A DNA stretch of 64,000 nucleotides from VXPW01 sp965115815 (GCA_965115815.1 OZ220465.1:1736001-1800000), one strand, 5' to 3'. Shown: positions 27,403-36,876, counted from the stretch's first letter. Numbers and translations: made by a program. Notes: generated from the sequence alone by a model not told the origin.

Positions 27403-28780
27403 ACCCCGTGGGAAGTGTGCGCCTTCGAGCGCCCGTGCCGGGACCGATCCGCATCTTGGCGGCCCACCGACCGCAATCCGGATTCCGAGGAACCCGAGAT
27501 CCGGAATGCAGGGAAGGGTTTCGCCGGCATCGACGGGGAGTCCGAGCACCACCAAGGATGCATCCTCGACGCTGCCGGCGCCGTGCAGAAGGAGCGATCC
27601 TTCCCCCAGGGCGGAACGGGCCTGGCGCAGATGGCGGACGGGCTGCGGACCGTCACGCAGACCGAACCGGACGCCATCGGGGTGGCCCTCGAGGTTCCGC
27701 ACGGACCGGGGGTCGAGTCCCGGATGGAACGCGGTCGGATCCTGCCTGCGATCCCCCCGAAGCCACGGGATCGCTTCCGGGACCGCGGGTCGCCGGCCGG
27801 AGCCCAGGACGACCGCCGCGAGGCTCGGGTTCGGGCCGGAGCCCTGCGCACCGATGGCCCGGCCTTCCGACGCATCGATCCGATCTCTCCGGCGGTCATC
27901 CAGCTGCGGGAAGCATCGCGCAGGGCCCGGGATCGGACCCACCCGCGGACGCGCTGGGTCCACCGGATCCGTCCGCAACTCTGGCGGTACGATTCGCAGC
28001 TTCTCGAGCTCGAGAGCGATCTCTCGCGGGCCGGGTTCCGGGAACGTTGGGAACTCGTCCCGACCCCGAACCGAGCCCGGCGACTCCGCGCCAGTACCGG
28101 GATTCGGCTCCTGCGGCGGCATCGCGTGCGCCGCCGGCATGCCGACACCGTCCGGAAGACGCTCCGCACGCCGGCCCTTCGGGGGGCGGACGGCACCCCG
28201 GAAGCGGCCGTGGGCCCTCTCCGGATGCGGTTTGCCCCGCTCGGCCTCGTCACCGGACCGCGGACGGAGGTGCAACCGGAGATCGACCGGCCGACGGCGG
28301 AAGAGAGGCAGCCGGAAGCCGCCCAGGAATCCGCATCGGGGCCGGCGGGGCCGCGGGACGCAGAGATCCTGAGGTCGCTACCGGGCGTCGGCAGGATCGT
28401 TCGGGCCCCTCTGCTGGCAGAAGCACCCGAGGCCCGGCGACGACGAGACGACCCAGCCCTGCGGTGCCGGTCCGGCGTGGCTCCCGTCCCCCGGCGTTCC
28501 GGCACATCCCGGATCGGGGTCCGTCGGCGGGCGGCCCATCATCGTCTGCAGGACGCCGTCTACCCCTGGGCCCGGGTCGCCCTGCCGCAGGATCCGGTCC
28601 GCCGGGCCCAGTACCCGGCCCTGCGGCTTCGCGGCCACCGGCATGCGCGGGCCCTGCGCTCCGTCGCGGACCGCCGGCTCGCAGGGGTCGGTGCGATGCG
28701 GGAGACTCAGACCCGGTACGACCCCGACCGCCGAAGCCGGGCGGAGACGCGCGAGCAGACCGCGGGGCCGGATCCGGTCC
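27397..28780 (+). pseudogene. IS110-family transposase, stop-free but decayed
   Basis: Recognisable along its length: GIDGESEHHQGCILDAAGAV (normally G-I-D-W-x-x-E), DAIGVALEVPHGPGVESRME, SPAGAQDDRREARVRAGALR (normally K-D-D-R-x-D-A), QLWRYDSQLLELESDL, then Transposase_20 with LRSLPGVGRIVRAPLLAEAP and GVAPVPRRSG containing the catalytic-serine region. Several normally fixed residues are changed. The frame has no stop from 27181 to 29367 and runs on into the following small ORF. I judge it non-functional despite the open frame. Confidence 0.75.
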
Positions 28781-28878
28781 CGGCGGGAGGCCGGACCCTC
28801 CGAACGGCGCCTCGGTCGCCTGCCGCGGCCGTTCCGTACCGGCATCGTACGGGATCCGGGATCGGGAGATCTGCGGCC

Positions 28879-29175
28879 GTGGCCCGGTCCCACGCGGAAC
28901 GCCAGCGACGCTACCGTCTTCGCCGACGTGCGGGCGCGGCGAAGACGGCGTACCGGGCGCCGAAGGATCGGCGCTCTCGCGGTCCGCGGCTCCACGACGC
29001 CATCGCCACGATCCGCACGATCCGGGAGGAGTACCGGGACGGGCGGCAGGCCCTGCCGGAGACGCGGGAGACCACGGCCACCGCAGAGCTCCTGGACCCA
29101 GTCCTCGAAGCCTTGGACGACCTGGATCGGGATCTCTTGGCGGAACGGGAGCTGCCCCGAGGATTCGGCCGGGAC
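28879..29175 (+). pseudogene. Small IS110-associated ORF relic
   Basis: AVARSHAERQRRYRLRRRAG, then HDAIATIRTIREEYRDGRQA and ELPRGFGRD. Same type as the relic at 26195-26464. It is in frame with the IS110 relic, has no stop after GFGRD and probably lost its own termination codon. Function unknown. Confidence 0.5.
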
Positions 29176-29200
29176 GGGTGCGTTCGACCCCGCTGCCGGA

Positions 29201-29360
29201 CCGTTCCGGAACGGTGTGGTAGGGGCCGGCCATGGGACCCGGCAGCCCTCCCGCGGCGGCGGAGCTCGGCCTTGCCCGGCCCGTTCCGGAACGGTGCGGT
29301 AGGGGTCGGTCATGGGACCCGGCAGCGCCCCGCGGCGACGGAACTCGGCCTTGCCCGGCC
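29201..29360. repeat. Two tandem 80-bp units carrying a 14-bp palindrome
   Basis: Units 29201-29280 and 29281-29360 differ at a few positions. Each starts with CCGTTCCGGAACGG (perfect palindrome) and includes GGTCATGGGACCCGGCAG or GGCCATGGGACCCGGCAG. Could be an IS110-end or operator remnant. Confidence 0.8.
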
Positions 29361-29367
29361 CGTGTAA

Positions 29368-29846
29368 GCGTTCGGTCACGAGGTGATTGCGGGCGATGTT
29401 CACCGGTTGAGGATGCGCGCTTGACGTCGGCCCCGTTCCGCCCCGCCTGCGAAGCCCGTCGGGGGCGGGAACGGAACCGCTCGCCCCGGTGTTCGAATTT
29501 CCCGGGGGAAGATTCCCGATTCCGCCGCGCATCGTCAGGAATCCCCACGGAGATGGAGCGCCCGGAGGCGTAGGGAGCTCACCCTGGAAAGTTCGCGGGA
29601 AGATCAGCCGAACGATCATGTCCGTTCGGACACGAACCAGTAGAGTGGGGCGGTTTCGAAGGTGTCGTCCTGTCGCCGGTACCGTTGCGCGCTGCCGGGG
29701 AGGCGAAACGGTCCTGCTGCCGGTCCCAGGCAGCGGGGCAGCTGGAAACGTGCGGGCCCGCGTCCGGACCTCAACGCTGGACGTTCGGCTCCGGACGGCA
29801 CCTTTTCGGCAGTGTTCATCCGCGCTTGCGGAGAGGAGGAAGAAAC
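29368..29846. other. Intergenic region upstream of the enoyl-CoA hydratase operon
   Basis: About 480 bp with no supported gene. It should contain the promoter of the operon beginning at 29847; I could not place -35/-10 boxes with confidence. Confidence 0.45.
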
Positions 29847-30644
29847 ATGAGCACATCCAAGGTTCTCTATCGGAAGGAGGGGGTGGTCGGACGCATTACG
29901 CTGAACCGGCCGGAGGCGGCCAACGCTCTTGATCTCGACAGCACGCGCGAATTGTACGATGCGGCGCTGGAAGCCGCGGCCGATCCCCGAATTCGGGTCG
30001 TTCTGCTGGAAGCTCGTGGATCCATGTTCTGTGCTGGGGGGGACCTCAAGCAGTTCCATTCCCTGGGAGAGCGTCCGACGGACCTGGGCGCGGAAATCCT
30101 GCGCATGACGACCTACCTGCATGGTGCGATTGCGCATTTCAACCGTATGTCTGCACCGGTGATCTGCAAGGTCCAGGGCACGGCTGCCGGAGGCGGGCTG
30201 TCGCTGGCCATGAGTTGTGATCTGATCGTGGCCGCTCGTTCCGCGCAGTTTTCCTTGGCCTATACCGCCGCCGGACTGTCTCCCGACGGCAGTTCCACCT
30301 ACTTTCTGCCGCGATTGGTGGGGCTGCGACGTGCCCGGGAGCTGATGCTGACCAACCGACGCTTCACCGCGGACGAGGCGCTGGCGATGGACGTGATCGA
30401 TCGCGTTTGTGATGACGACCGCCTTGATGACGTCGTCGCACGGCAGGTGGAGCGTTTTGCCGCGGGTCCGACGGCGGCGTACGGCGCCGTGAAACGCCTG
30501 CTGCTTGCTTCGACCGGCGAGACGCTGGAGAGCCAGATGGACGCCGAGTCGCGGGAAATTGCCCGCGCGGCCACGAGCGCGGATGGCATCGAGGGGGTCG
30601 CCGCATTCGTCGACAAACGCTCCCCTGCGTTTGCCGGAGGCTGA
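29847..30644 (+). CDS. Enoyl-CoA hydratase/isomerase (crotonase) family protein
   Basis: 265 residues from ATG 29847, preceded by GGAGAGGAGGA. Acts on an acyl-CoA thioester. The CoA/oxyanion-hole elements are FCAGGDLK (about 61-68) and GTAAGGGLSLAMSCD (about 111-125). At the position of the second catalytic Glu of hydratases stands D147 (GLSPDGSSTYFLPRLVG), the pattern of isomerase-type members such as PaaG. An isomerase is therefore as likely as a hydratase. It is followed 4 bp later by a haloalkane dehalogenase gene, suggesting a shared catabolic operon; the substrate cannot be told. Confidence 0.92.
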   Translation: MSTSKVLYRKEGVVGRITLNRPEAANALDLDSTRELYDAALEAAADPRIRVVLLEARGSMFCAGGDLKQFHSLGERPTDLGAEILRMTTYLHGAIAHFNRMSAPVICKVQGTAAGGGLSLAMSCDLIVAARSAQFSLAYTAAGLSPDGSSTYFLPRLVGLRRARELMLTNRRFTADEALAMDVIDRVCDDDRLDDVVARQVERFAAGPTAAYGAVKRLLLASTGETLESQMDAESREIARAATSADGIEGVAAFVDKRSPAFAGG

Positions 30645-30648
30645 AGCC

Positions 30649-31554
30649 ATGGTCGTGCCCACCGGGAGTTCTGCCGGAGAACTTCCCAAGAAGCGGATTC
30701 CGGTCGACGGTCTGGAGATGGCGTACGTGGACGAAGGTGACGGGGATCCGGTCCTGTTCCTGCACGGGAATCCGACCTCGGCCTACCTGTGGAGAAACAT
30801 CATCCCCTATCTGGCGGACCGAGCGCGCTGTGTGGCGCCGGACTTGGTGGGAATGGGGGATTCGGATCCGCTCCCGGATTCGGGGCCGGGATCCTACCGG
30901 TTCAAGGATCACCGAAAGTACGTGGACGGGTTTATCGAGGCGACGGGGATCGGGAACCACCTGACCCTGGTCATCCACGACTGGGGTTCGGCCCTCGGCT
31001 TTCACTGGGCCGCCCGGAACCCGCGCACGGTGCGCGGCATCGCGTATATGGAGGCCATTGTTCGGACGCTGGATTGGGACGAGTGGCCGGAGGCGTCGCG
31101 GGGGCTGTTTCAGGGCTTCCGGTCGTCGAGGGGCGAGAAACTGATTCTGGAACGCAACCTGTTCGTGGAGCGGATACTGCCCGGTTCGGTGCTGCGAACC
31201 CTGACCGCGGCCGAAATGGACGTGTATCGACGTCCCTTCGCGGCCCCGGGAGAGGCCCGCCGCCCAACCCTGTCGTGGCCGCGGGAAATCCCGCTCGGAG
31301 GCGCGCCGGCCGATGTGTGCGCGGTGGTCGAAGCGTACGCCGCCTGGCTGTCCGAGACCGAGGTTCCGAAGCTGTTCGTGAATGCCGACCCGGGTGCGAT
31401 CCTTGTCGGCCCGCAACGCGCGTTCTGCCGTACCTGGAAGAATCAGACCGAGGTCACCGTCCGGGGAAGTCACTTCCTGCAGGAGGACGCGCCCGACGCA
31501 ATCGGAGGAGCGTTGCGGGACTGGTTCAGCACGCTGCCGCGAGCGGGCCGGTGA
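30649..31554 (+). CDS. dhaA: Haloalkane dehalogenase (alpha/beta hydrolase)
   Basis: Hydrolyses carbon-halogen bonds of haloalkanes to alcohol and halide. The 301-residue product from ATG 30649 has the full set of residues of the DhaA/LinB subfamily: nucleophile D111 in VIHDWGSALGFHWA, halide-binding N41 (HGNPTSAYLWRN) and W112, catalytic acid E135 in YMEAIV, and catalytic H275 in GSHFLQEDAPDAIG. That combination separates it from epoxide hydrolases. CCGGAGG precedes the start within the end of the upstream gene. Its stop overlaps the next gene's GTG (GTGA at 31551). Cytoplasmic; no signal peptide. Confidence 0.9.
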   Translation: MVVPTGSSAGELPKKRIPVDGLEMAYVDEGDGDPVLFLHGNPTSAYLWRNIIPYLADRARCVAPDLVGMGDSDPLPDSGPGSYRFKDHRKYVDGFIEATGIGNHLTLVIHDWGSALGFHWAARNPRTVRGIAYMEAIVRTLDWDEWPEASRGLFQGFRSSRGEKLILERNLFVERILPGSVLRTLTAAEMDVYRRPFAAPGEARRPTLSWPREIPLGGAPADVCAVVEAYAAWLSETEVPKLFVNADPGAILVGPQRAFCRTWKNQTEVTVRGSHFLQEDAPDAIGGALRDWFSTLPRAGR

Positions 31555-31922
31555 GCACGGGTCCGGCGCCCTGCGGCCGAACGCGGAAACGCGGGGTCGG
31601 GCGGGCTGCGGTCGCCTTCGGGATCGTGCTGGCTGCGGGCCCGGAGGTCTCGGATGCCGTCGAGACGGCAGCGCATGGTGCGCACCTCGCTTGGTGTCTC
31701 GGCCTGACCGAGGCAGCAGCTGCGGATTCCGCGGCCGCCAGGAGACTGGCTTCTGCGCTGCGGACGCGGAGGGACGAGCTCGGACTCGATCCGGACCCGG
31801 CAGCGCCAGCCGTGGATGCCGGCCGGCAGGCGGCGCACGCCTATGCCGCCAAGGGACAGGACCGCCGCCTGCGGGATGCGATGGCGGGCTGTCGGACCTC
31901 CCTAGCGACCGGAGCCCGCTAG
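31551..31922 (+). CDS. Hypothetical small protein, possibly secreted
   Basis: 123 residues from GTG 31551, which overlaps the dehalogenase stop by 4 bp, so it is probably translated with it. An Arg-rich start (CGRTRKRGVGR) and a hydrophobic stretch (AAVAFGIVLAAGPEVSDA) suggest a signal peptide or one membrane span. The rest is Ala-rich and helical (AAADSAAARRLASALRTRRD). No family recognised. Coupling is the main evidence that the gene is real. Confidence 0.6.
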   Translation: MSTGPAPCGRTRKRGVGRAAVAFGIVLAAGPEVSDAVETAAHGAHLAWCLGLTEAAAADSAAARRLASALRTRRDELGLDPDPAAPAVDAGRQAAHAYAAKGQDRRLRDAMAGCRTSLATGAR

Positions 31923-31984
31923 CAGCGCCGGGCGCCGCCCCTGGGCGGCACTTCTCGTCCCCCGGATGCCGGCCGGGGTCCGGT

Positions 31985-32596
31985 TCAGTCGGGGAGGTCG
32001 CGGCACGCCGCGTAGTCGCCGGTCCACCCGTTGCCCTCCACCTTGAGATCACCGTGGGTGACCCGCCGAAAGATCGAATGGCACCGGCCGCAGGCTCGGC
32101 TCAGCCGACAGACGGCATGCTGGGCTGCCGCTCCGTCATTGGCGGACAATGCCTCCACCAGCGATCGGGACGCGCGGGTCGTGTCGCGGAAGTATCGGTC
32201 AAATACGGCCGGAAGCACCCAGATGACCGGCTCGGCGCGTGTCGTCCCGCGCCAGCCGACGTTCGATCGCGGCGGCCACAGGGTCTGCACGTAGTCGAGC
32301 AGATCCGCGATGTCCCGGGCGTCGGCCGAAGGCTCCGTGCCGTGCACCAGCGCGTACACGTCCGAAGGGGTCATCTGTTCCGGCTGCACGAGAATCTGCG
32401 CGCCGCCCGCTCCGATGCCGGGCGCCGAATCGGCAATCAGCGCGGACAGCCGGTCCAGCCGCTGCCACATCGCCGCCATGGTCTCGCGGCGCAGCTCAAT
32501 GACGTCGCCGGACGGATCCCCGGTTTGCGCCGCAGACACGCTCGGTACCGTGGTCGCCAACGCGAGCACGAACGTAAGAACACGGTGATGACGCAT
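31985..32596 (-). CDS. Periplasmic c-type cytochrome, cytochrome c'-like
   Basis: 203 residues. Signal peptide MRHHRVLTFVLALATTVPSV with a cleavage site near AAQ (residue 24). A single haem motif, C169-G-R-C-H173, stands near the C-terminus in RACGRCHSIFRRV, the place and shape (CxxCHxxFR) typical of the cytochrome c'/c-556 four-helix class. The length is longer than a plain cytochrome c' (about 130 residues), with extra sequence before the haem helix. Convergent with the dehalogenase operon; no redox partner is near. Confidence 0.85.
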   Translation of the reverse strand: MRHHRVLTFVLALATTVPSVSAAQTGDPSGDVIELRRETMAAMWQRLDRLSALIADSAPGIGAGGAQILVQPEQMTPSDVYALVHGTEPSADARDIADLLDYVQTLWPPRSNVGWRGTTRAEPVIWVLPAVFDRYFRDTTRASRSLVEALSANDGAAAQHAVCRLSRACGRCHSIFRRVTHGDLKVEGNGWTGDYAACRDLPD

Positions 32597-32686
32597 CGTT
32601 TGGATCCTCGGACTTCGGGCCGGTCCCAGCGCATCCGCTCTTGCTGCGGATCAGGGAGGTGAAGATGTGACGATCAAACGAGGGAG

Positions 32687-33457
32687 TCAACGCGCCGTGC
32701 AGCCGCTTGCGGCGGCCCTTCCGATCCGGATCGTCCGGAACGCGGCCCGGCTCGGAGGGCCGGAGGCAAACTTCCAGGCAGGCTGCATGCTCGGGCGGGC
32801 GGGGATCGCAAGCACGGTACTGGAGAGGGTGCCGAACCCCCGGTGATCGATGGGAACCACCATGCCGGCGCTGCGCGTGCGGCCGTGGGATGGGGGTTCT
32901 CCGAGGAGTCGGGTCCACGCCTCCCAGCATCCGTGGTCCGGATCGGGTACCGCGGCGGTTGCGAAGCGCCGGCGGCAGGCATGGATGCGGGCAGGGGCGG
33001 CCGCATTCATGTCGCCGTTGGCCAGCAAGGAGATGCCGGCCGGAATCCGGTGTTGCGTGAGCCGACCGTCAGCTCGGATCCAGATGGCTGCTGAGCGGTC
33101 GGCCAGCACCAGGTTGAACGGCTTCCATCGTTTGGGATCCAGCTGCATGATGACCGCCGCCGCCGTTCGTGCGGTATCCTGGTCCAGTGCCAGGAGGGGC
33201 AGTTCGCCTCGCGTTCGGGTCCCGGACGCCCGCAGATCGGCGGCCGGGCGGTTGAGGAGTACCGCCAGAACGTTGGAATCATTGATGGCGAGCCACGTAC
33301 CGCCCCGTTCGAGGTCGAGGCCGCCGCTGATCCCGGGACGGTCGGACCAATGCCTGCCCGGCCCCCGCCAGGGGCGCGATGCCAGTTCATCACGATTGGC
33401 TCCGATGAGAACGGGCCAGCGGTGGCCCGGTCGGCGGAGCATGACCAAGGTGCACAT
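32687..33457 (-). CDS. NRDE (TANGO2-like) family protein
   Basis: 256 residues. N-terminal MCTLVMLRRPGHRWPVLIGA leads into the signature N-R-D-E (GANRDELASRPW), followed by GGTWLAINDSNVLAVLLNR, the pattern of the NRDE/TANGO2 family. The second residue Cys, common in the family, is present. The biochemical role of the family is poorly defined (haem or lipid handling has been suggested for eukaryotic members). It shares a strand with the cytochrome gene, 90 bp upstream, and may be co-transcribed with it. Confidence 0.88.
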   Translation of the reverse strand: MCTLVMLRRPGHRWPVLIGANRDELASRPWRGPGRHWSDRPGISGGLDLERGGTWLAINDSNVLAVLLNRPAADLRASGTRTRGELPLLALDQDTARTAAAVIMQLDPKRWKPFNLVLADRSAAIWIRADGRLTQHRIPAGISLLANGDMNAAAPARIHACRRRFATAAVPDPDHGCWEAWTRLLGEPPSHGRTRSAGMVVPIDHRGFGTLSSTVLAIPARPSMQPAWKFASGPPSRAAFRTIRIGRAAASGCTAR

Positions 33458-34100
33458 TGCAATCGGATCCGGGAGCGAACGTGGTCGGGAGGGTATCCCA
33501 GCGTTCCGGTGGATTCACGGCGGCGCGGCGCGAGACGGGGTTTCGGGATCGTCGTTTGCCGTGCCGACGATCCTGACGTTCGCGGTCCGGCACGAACGGC
33601 AAGCAGGGAGAGAGTCCCGCGCGCCCCGCAAGCGGTGGTCCGGCCGCGGCGCGGTCTCCGCTGGAACGAGACCCGCTTCCTGGAGTTTCGTCGGTTCGCG
33701 ACGGCGGCCGCCGCTTTGGGGCCGCTTGGGATCCTTCGGCCCTTACGGGAGGCACGCAGCACTTCGCGGTGTCGCGGAAAAGGGCGTTCCGCGTGGCTGC
33801 GGAGCCGCCGGTCGCGGGACCGGATCGGGAGTCTCTGGGAGAACGCCGACGAGGGTCTCCGCAGGCTCCGGTACCGCGGTATCGGGAAGGCCGCAGGGTG
33901 GGGCGGGTCGGCGAGGTCGGTTCGATCGGAGCCTGATCGCGCACCGGGGCGGCTTCCGCGACTCCTGCGCCAGAGCCTGCAGCGCCGGTGACGACGGCGG
34001 CGCGGAGGGTCGAGTCCGGCTTGACGGGATCGGTGTCCTTGCTCTAGGCAACCCTCCTCCGGATCACTACGATCTGCCCGTCACCGGGAGGGTACAGCCG
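33458..34100. other. Intergenic region, no supported gene
   Basis: About 640 bp between the divergent NRDE and cupin genes. Promoters for both should be here. Several open frames exist but none shows motifs or start signals. No IS sequence recognised. Confidence 0.45.
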
Positions 34101-34508
34101 ATGACCGCCGTCAAACCAACCCAGAAGCTGGCGCATGCCACATCGGCAAGCGCTCCGTCCGTGCCCGGTCGACGCGACTTCTTTGTCTACCGGGATCTGG
34201 GCGTCACCGAAGCGAGCTTGGGCAAGCTGCGCGCCCAGACCATGACGGCCATCCGCGGCATGACCGAGCCTACCGGATGGCATTACCACGATTGCGAGGG
34301 ACAGTTCATCTATTCCCTGCAGGGTTGGGTCGAACTCGAGTTCGAAACGGGGGAAACCGTCCGGCTCCGGGAAGGAGAGTCCCTGTTCATCCCCGGGGGC
34401 ATGCGGCACAATGAGACGGCCGCTTCGGATGACCTGAAAATTCTGGAACTTTCGATCCCGGCGAAGATGGACACGGTGGCCTGTGACTCCCCTGCGCTCG
34501 ATACATAG
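34101..34508 (+). CDS. Cupin-domain protein
   Basis: 135 residues from ATG 34101, preceded by GGGAGGG. The single cupin fold is seen in WHYHDCEGQFIYSLQGWVEL (metal-binding His, motif 1 region) and LREGESLFIPGGMRHNETA (motif 2 with His). The precise reaction is unknown. An ISNCY-type element is inserted exactly at the stop codon: TACATA is the duplicated target, and the element's first G completes TAG. On the other side of the element TACATAG is rebuilt, so the original stop was the same. Confidence 0.88.
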   Translation: MTAVKPTQKLAHATSASAPSVPGRRDFFVYRDLGVTEASLGKLRAQTMTAIRGMTEPTGWHYHDCEGQFIYSLQGWVELEFETGETVRLREGESLFIPGGMRHNETAASDDLKILELSIPAKMDTVACDSPALDT

Positions 34509-36320
34509 TGCCCGCACCGAAAAAGTACAATGGTTTGACTCTGAAAGTGGAATCGTGATATAGAGGGGACGAAGAATCCCGCTTTGATGCGGGAATCGGC
34601 CGATGCGGTCGAGAATCGGCCGGATTTTCGGAAATCTTCGCGAGAATTGCCATGCGAAATGTCATTCGCCTGCAGATGGAATTGGGTCAGGTTGCGATCG
34701 AGGAGATCGAGATCGACGAGAACTCGCGGGATGACATTCCGCCGCTGCTGCTCGGGCTTCGGCACGTGTATGCCGACCGGTCGGTTCGTGCCCGGTTGTT
34801 CGAGATCCTGGAGCAGGGGATCCTTCCCGAGGTGTCCCACACGAAAGGGCGTCCCGGCATGGAGCTGTGGAGGATCCTCGTGATGGGTCTCCTGAAGCAG
34901 GTCCTGGGGTGTGACTTCGATCGTCTGCACGAGCTGGTGAACCAACACCATACCGTTCGGAAGTTTCTGGGACACTCCGGCTTCTGGGACGAGACCCGGT
35001 ACCGGTATCCCACGGTGGTACACAACGTGAGCCTGCTGACGCCGGACGTGCTGGGGGAGGTGTTGCAGCTGATCGCGGAGAGCGGCCATGCGCTGGTGCG
35101 GAAGCGGAAGCGGAAGAGCGGCCCGGGCGGTCGCCCGTCGAAGGAGCCCCTGCGGGGCCGCTGTGATTCGTTCGTGGTGAAGACGGATGTGCACTTCCCG
35201 ACGGATGTCAACCTGCTGTGGGATGCGATGCGTTGCCTGGTGCGCGAGACGGGCCGCTCAGCCCTGCGGGCGGGGGTGTCCGGAGGGCGGCAGTGGCGGC
35301 ATCGGAGCCGGAGGCTGCAGCGGCTCTTTCAGAAGGTTCGGCGGACCCGGCGGGCCCGTCCGGGGCCGATCCAAGCGTACCTCGACGCCTGCTGGGAGGA
35401 GGTCCGACGGGCGGAAGCGACGGTTCCTGCGCTTCGGGAGCAAGGCGTCGGAGCCCCCAGGATTCTCCGGATCGAGTCGTACCTCAAGCATGCCCGGAGG
35501 CAGCTCGACCAAGTGGACCGCCGCCTGCTGAAGGGCGAGAAGATCCCGCAGGAAGAGAAGGTGTTTTCGATCTTCGAGGAGCACACGCGCTGGTGCGTGA
35601 AGGGCAAGGCCGGGGTTCCGGTGGAACTCGGAGTGCCGGTGGCCGTGCTGGAGGATCAGCACGGCTTCCTCCTACACTCCCGGATCCTGTGGGAAGGCGG
35701 AGACGTGGATCATGCCGTGCCCATGATCCGGGAAGCGCAGGCCCGCTTCCCCGACCTCCGCCTGTGCAGCTTCGATCGGGGGTTCCACAGTCCCTCCAAC
35801 CGGATCGCACTGGACGAACTGCTGGATCACAACGTGCTTCCGAAGAAGGGAAAACTCGGTCCGGCCGACCGGAAACGGGCCGCCGACCCGACGTTCCGGG
35901 AGATGCGCCGGCAGCATCCGGCCGTGGAGTCCGCCATCAATAATCTCGAGCAGCGCGGCATGGACCGGGTCCTGTCGTATGGGGCGGAGGGTTTTGCGCG
36001 GATGGTGGCGCTCTCCATGGTGGCCTTCAATGTCCACCGCATCGGGTTGCTGCTGCAGAGACAGGCCCGGGCCCAAGCCCGACGACGACGAAGACGCGCC
36101 GCCTGACAGCGGCGCCCCTCCACCCCGTCCGCAAAGCTCGCCGGGAGCGGGAACGGAACCGCTCGCCCTAGCGTCCGGATTCTGGGTGGGAAGGGCCCGG
36201 ATGCCGCTACGAATCGGCAGGAATCCCCTGGAAACGGAGCGACCGGAGGCCCCGGAGGGTGGGTCCAACCCGAAATTTCGCCGGAAGGGCCGCCAAAATG
36301 ACCATTTTCGGTGCGGGCAC
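34508..36320 (+). mobile_element. ISNCY-type element, complete (1813 bp)
   Basis: Ends GTGCCCGCACCGAAAAAG and CATTTTCGGTGCGGGCAC; 6-bp duplication TACATA at 34502-34507 and 36321-36326. Same length as the copy at 53765-55577. This is the reference copy for the family in this window. Confidence 0.93.
34652..36106 (+). CDS. ISNCY-type transposase, intact
   Basis: 484 residues from ATG 34652 (MRNVIRLQMELGQVAIEEIE). The family pattern I recall for ISNCY (IS1202/ISDol1-like) transposases is visible: GRPGMELWRILVMGLLKQVL, DNVSLLTPDVLGEV-like (here HNVSLLTPDVLGEV), GRCDSFVVKTDVHFPTDVNL followed by LWDAMRC, CVKGKAGVPVELGVPVAVLE, LCSFDRGFHSPSNR and the basic C-terminus RRRRRRAA. Probable DDE residues lie in KTDVH, the SFDRG motif and a C-terminal Glu (HPAVESAINNLEQRG). 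No stops or shifts. Confidence 0.9.
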   Translation: MRNVIRLQMELGQVAIEEIEIDENSRDDIPPLLLGLRHVYADRSVRARLFEILEQGILPEVSHTKGRPGMELWRILVMGLLKQVLGCDFDRLHELVNQHHTVRKFLGHSGFWDETRYRYPTVVHNVSLLTPDVLGEVLQLIAESGHALVRKRKRKSGPGGRPSKEPLRGRCDSFVVKTDVHFPTDVNLLWDAMRCLVRETGRSALRAGVSGGRQWRHRSRRLQRLFQKVRRTRRARPGPIQAYLDACWEEVRRAEATVPALREQGVGAPRILRIESYLKHARRQLDQVDRRLLKGEKIPQEEKVFSIFEEHTRWCVKGKAGVPVELGVPVAVLEDQHGFLLHSRILWEGGDVDHAVPMIREAQARFPDLRLCSFDRGFHSPSNRIALDELLDHNVLPKKGKLGPADRKRAADPTFREMRRQHPAVESAINNLEQRGMDRVLSYGAEGFARMVALSMVAFNVHRIGLLLQRQARAQARRRRRRAA

Positions 36321-36569
36321 TACATAGTCGGCATGGCGGTCGGCACGCGGTGCTGCCAGCCAGTGCGGTCCGTCGCGGAGGGTCGGGCGATGGCCCGGAT
36401 CGCGTGATCGATCACGGTCCGGGCGTGTCTGGCCGGCCGCCGGCGTTCGCTGGCGTGCTTCGACCCATCTCCCGCGTGCGGCTCGGCCGGCCGGATGCGG
36501 GGCGCTGGAACGCTTGACCGGAAGACCGCCGGCGGTACGGAACCCCTTCTTACCCACGGGAGCGAGGCA

Positions 36570-36876
36570 ATGACCACGTTTGATGACCGCAAGGACGAGG
36601 CGGAAAAGAAATACGCCCACGATCAGCAACTGCAGTTTCGGATCGTCGCTCGACGAAACAAGCTCCTGGGGCTGTGGGCAGCCGAAGCGATGGGGCGCCC
36701 GGAAGCAGAGCGCGCGAGCTATGCGCAGGAAGTCGTGGTTGCCGACTTCGACGAACCGGGCGATGCCGACGTGGTGCGCAAGCTCGTGGCGGATTTCGCC
36801 GCCGTCGGGATGCCGAAGGGCGAAAGCGAGATTCGCACCGAGATGGAGCGCCTGCTGGAACGGGCGAAAGCGGAGA

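Noticed and set aside
32850..34100. N-terminal extension of the cupin gene to 552 codons
   Set aside because: The extension is antisense to the NRDE gene and low in recognisable sequence; ATG 34101 has a ribosome site and gives a normal cupin length.
33458..34100. Small genes in the NRDE-cupin gap
   Set aside because: Frames of 100-200 codons exist on both strands, but all are Arg-rich and without signals, as expected by chance at this GC content.
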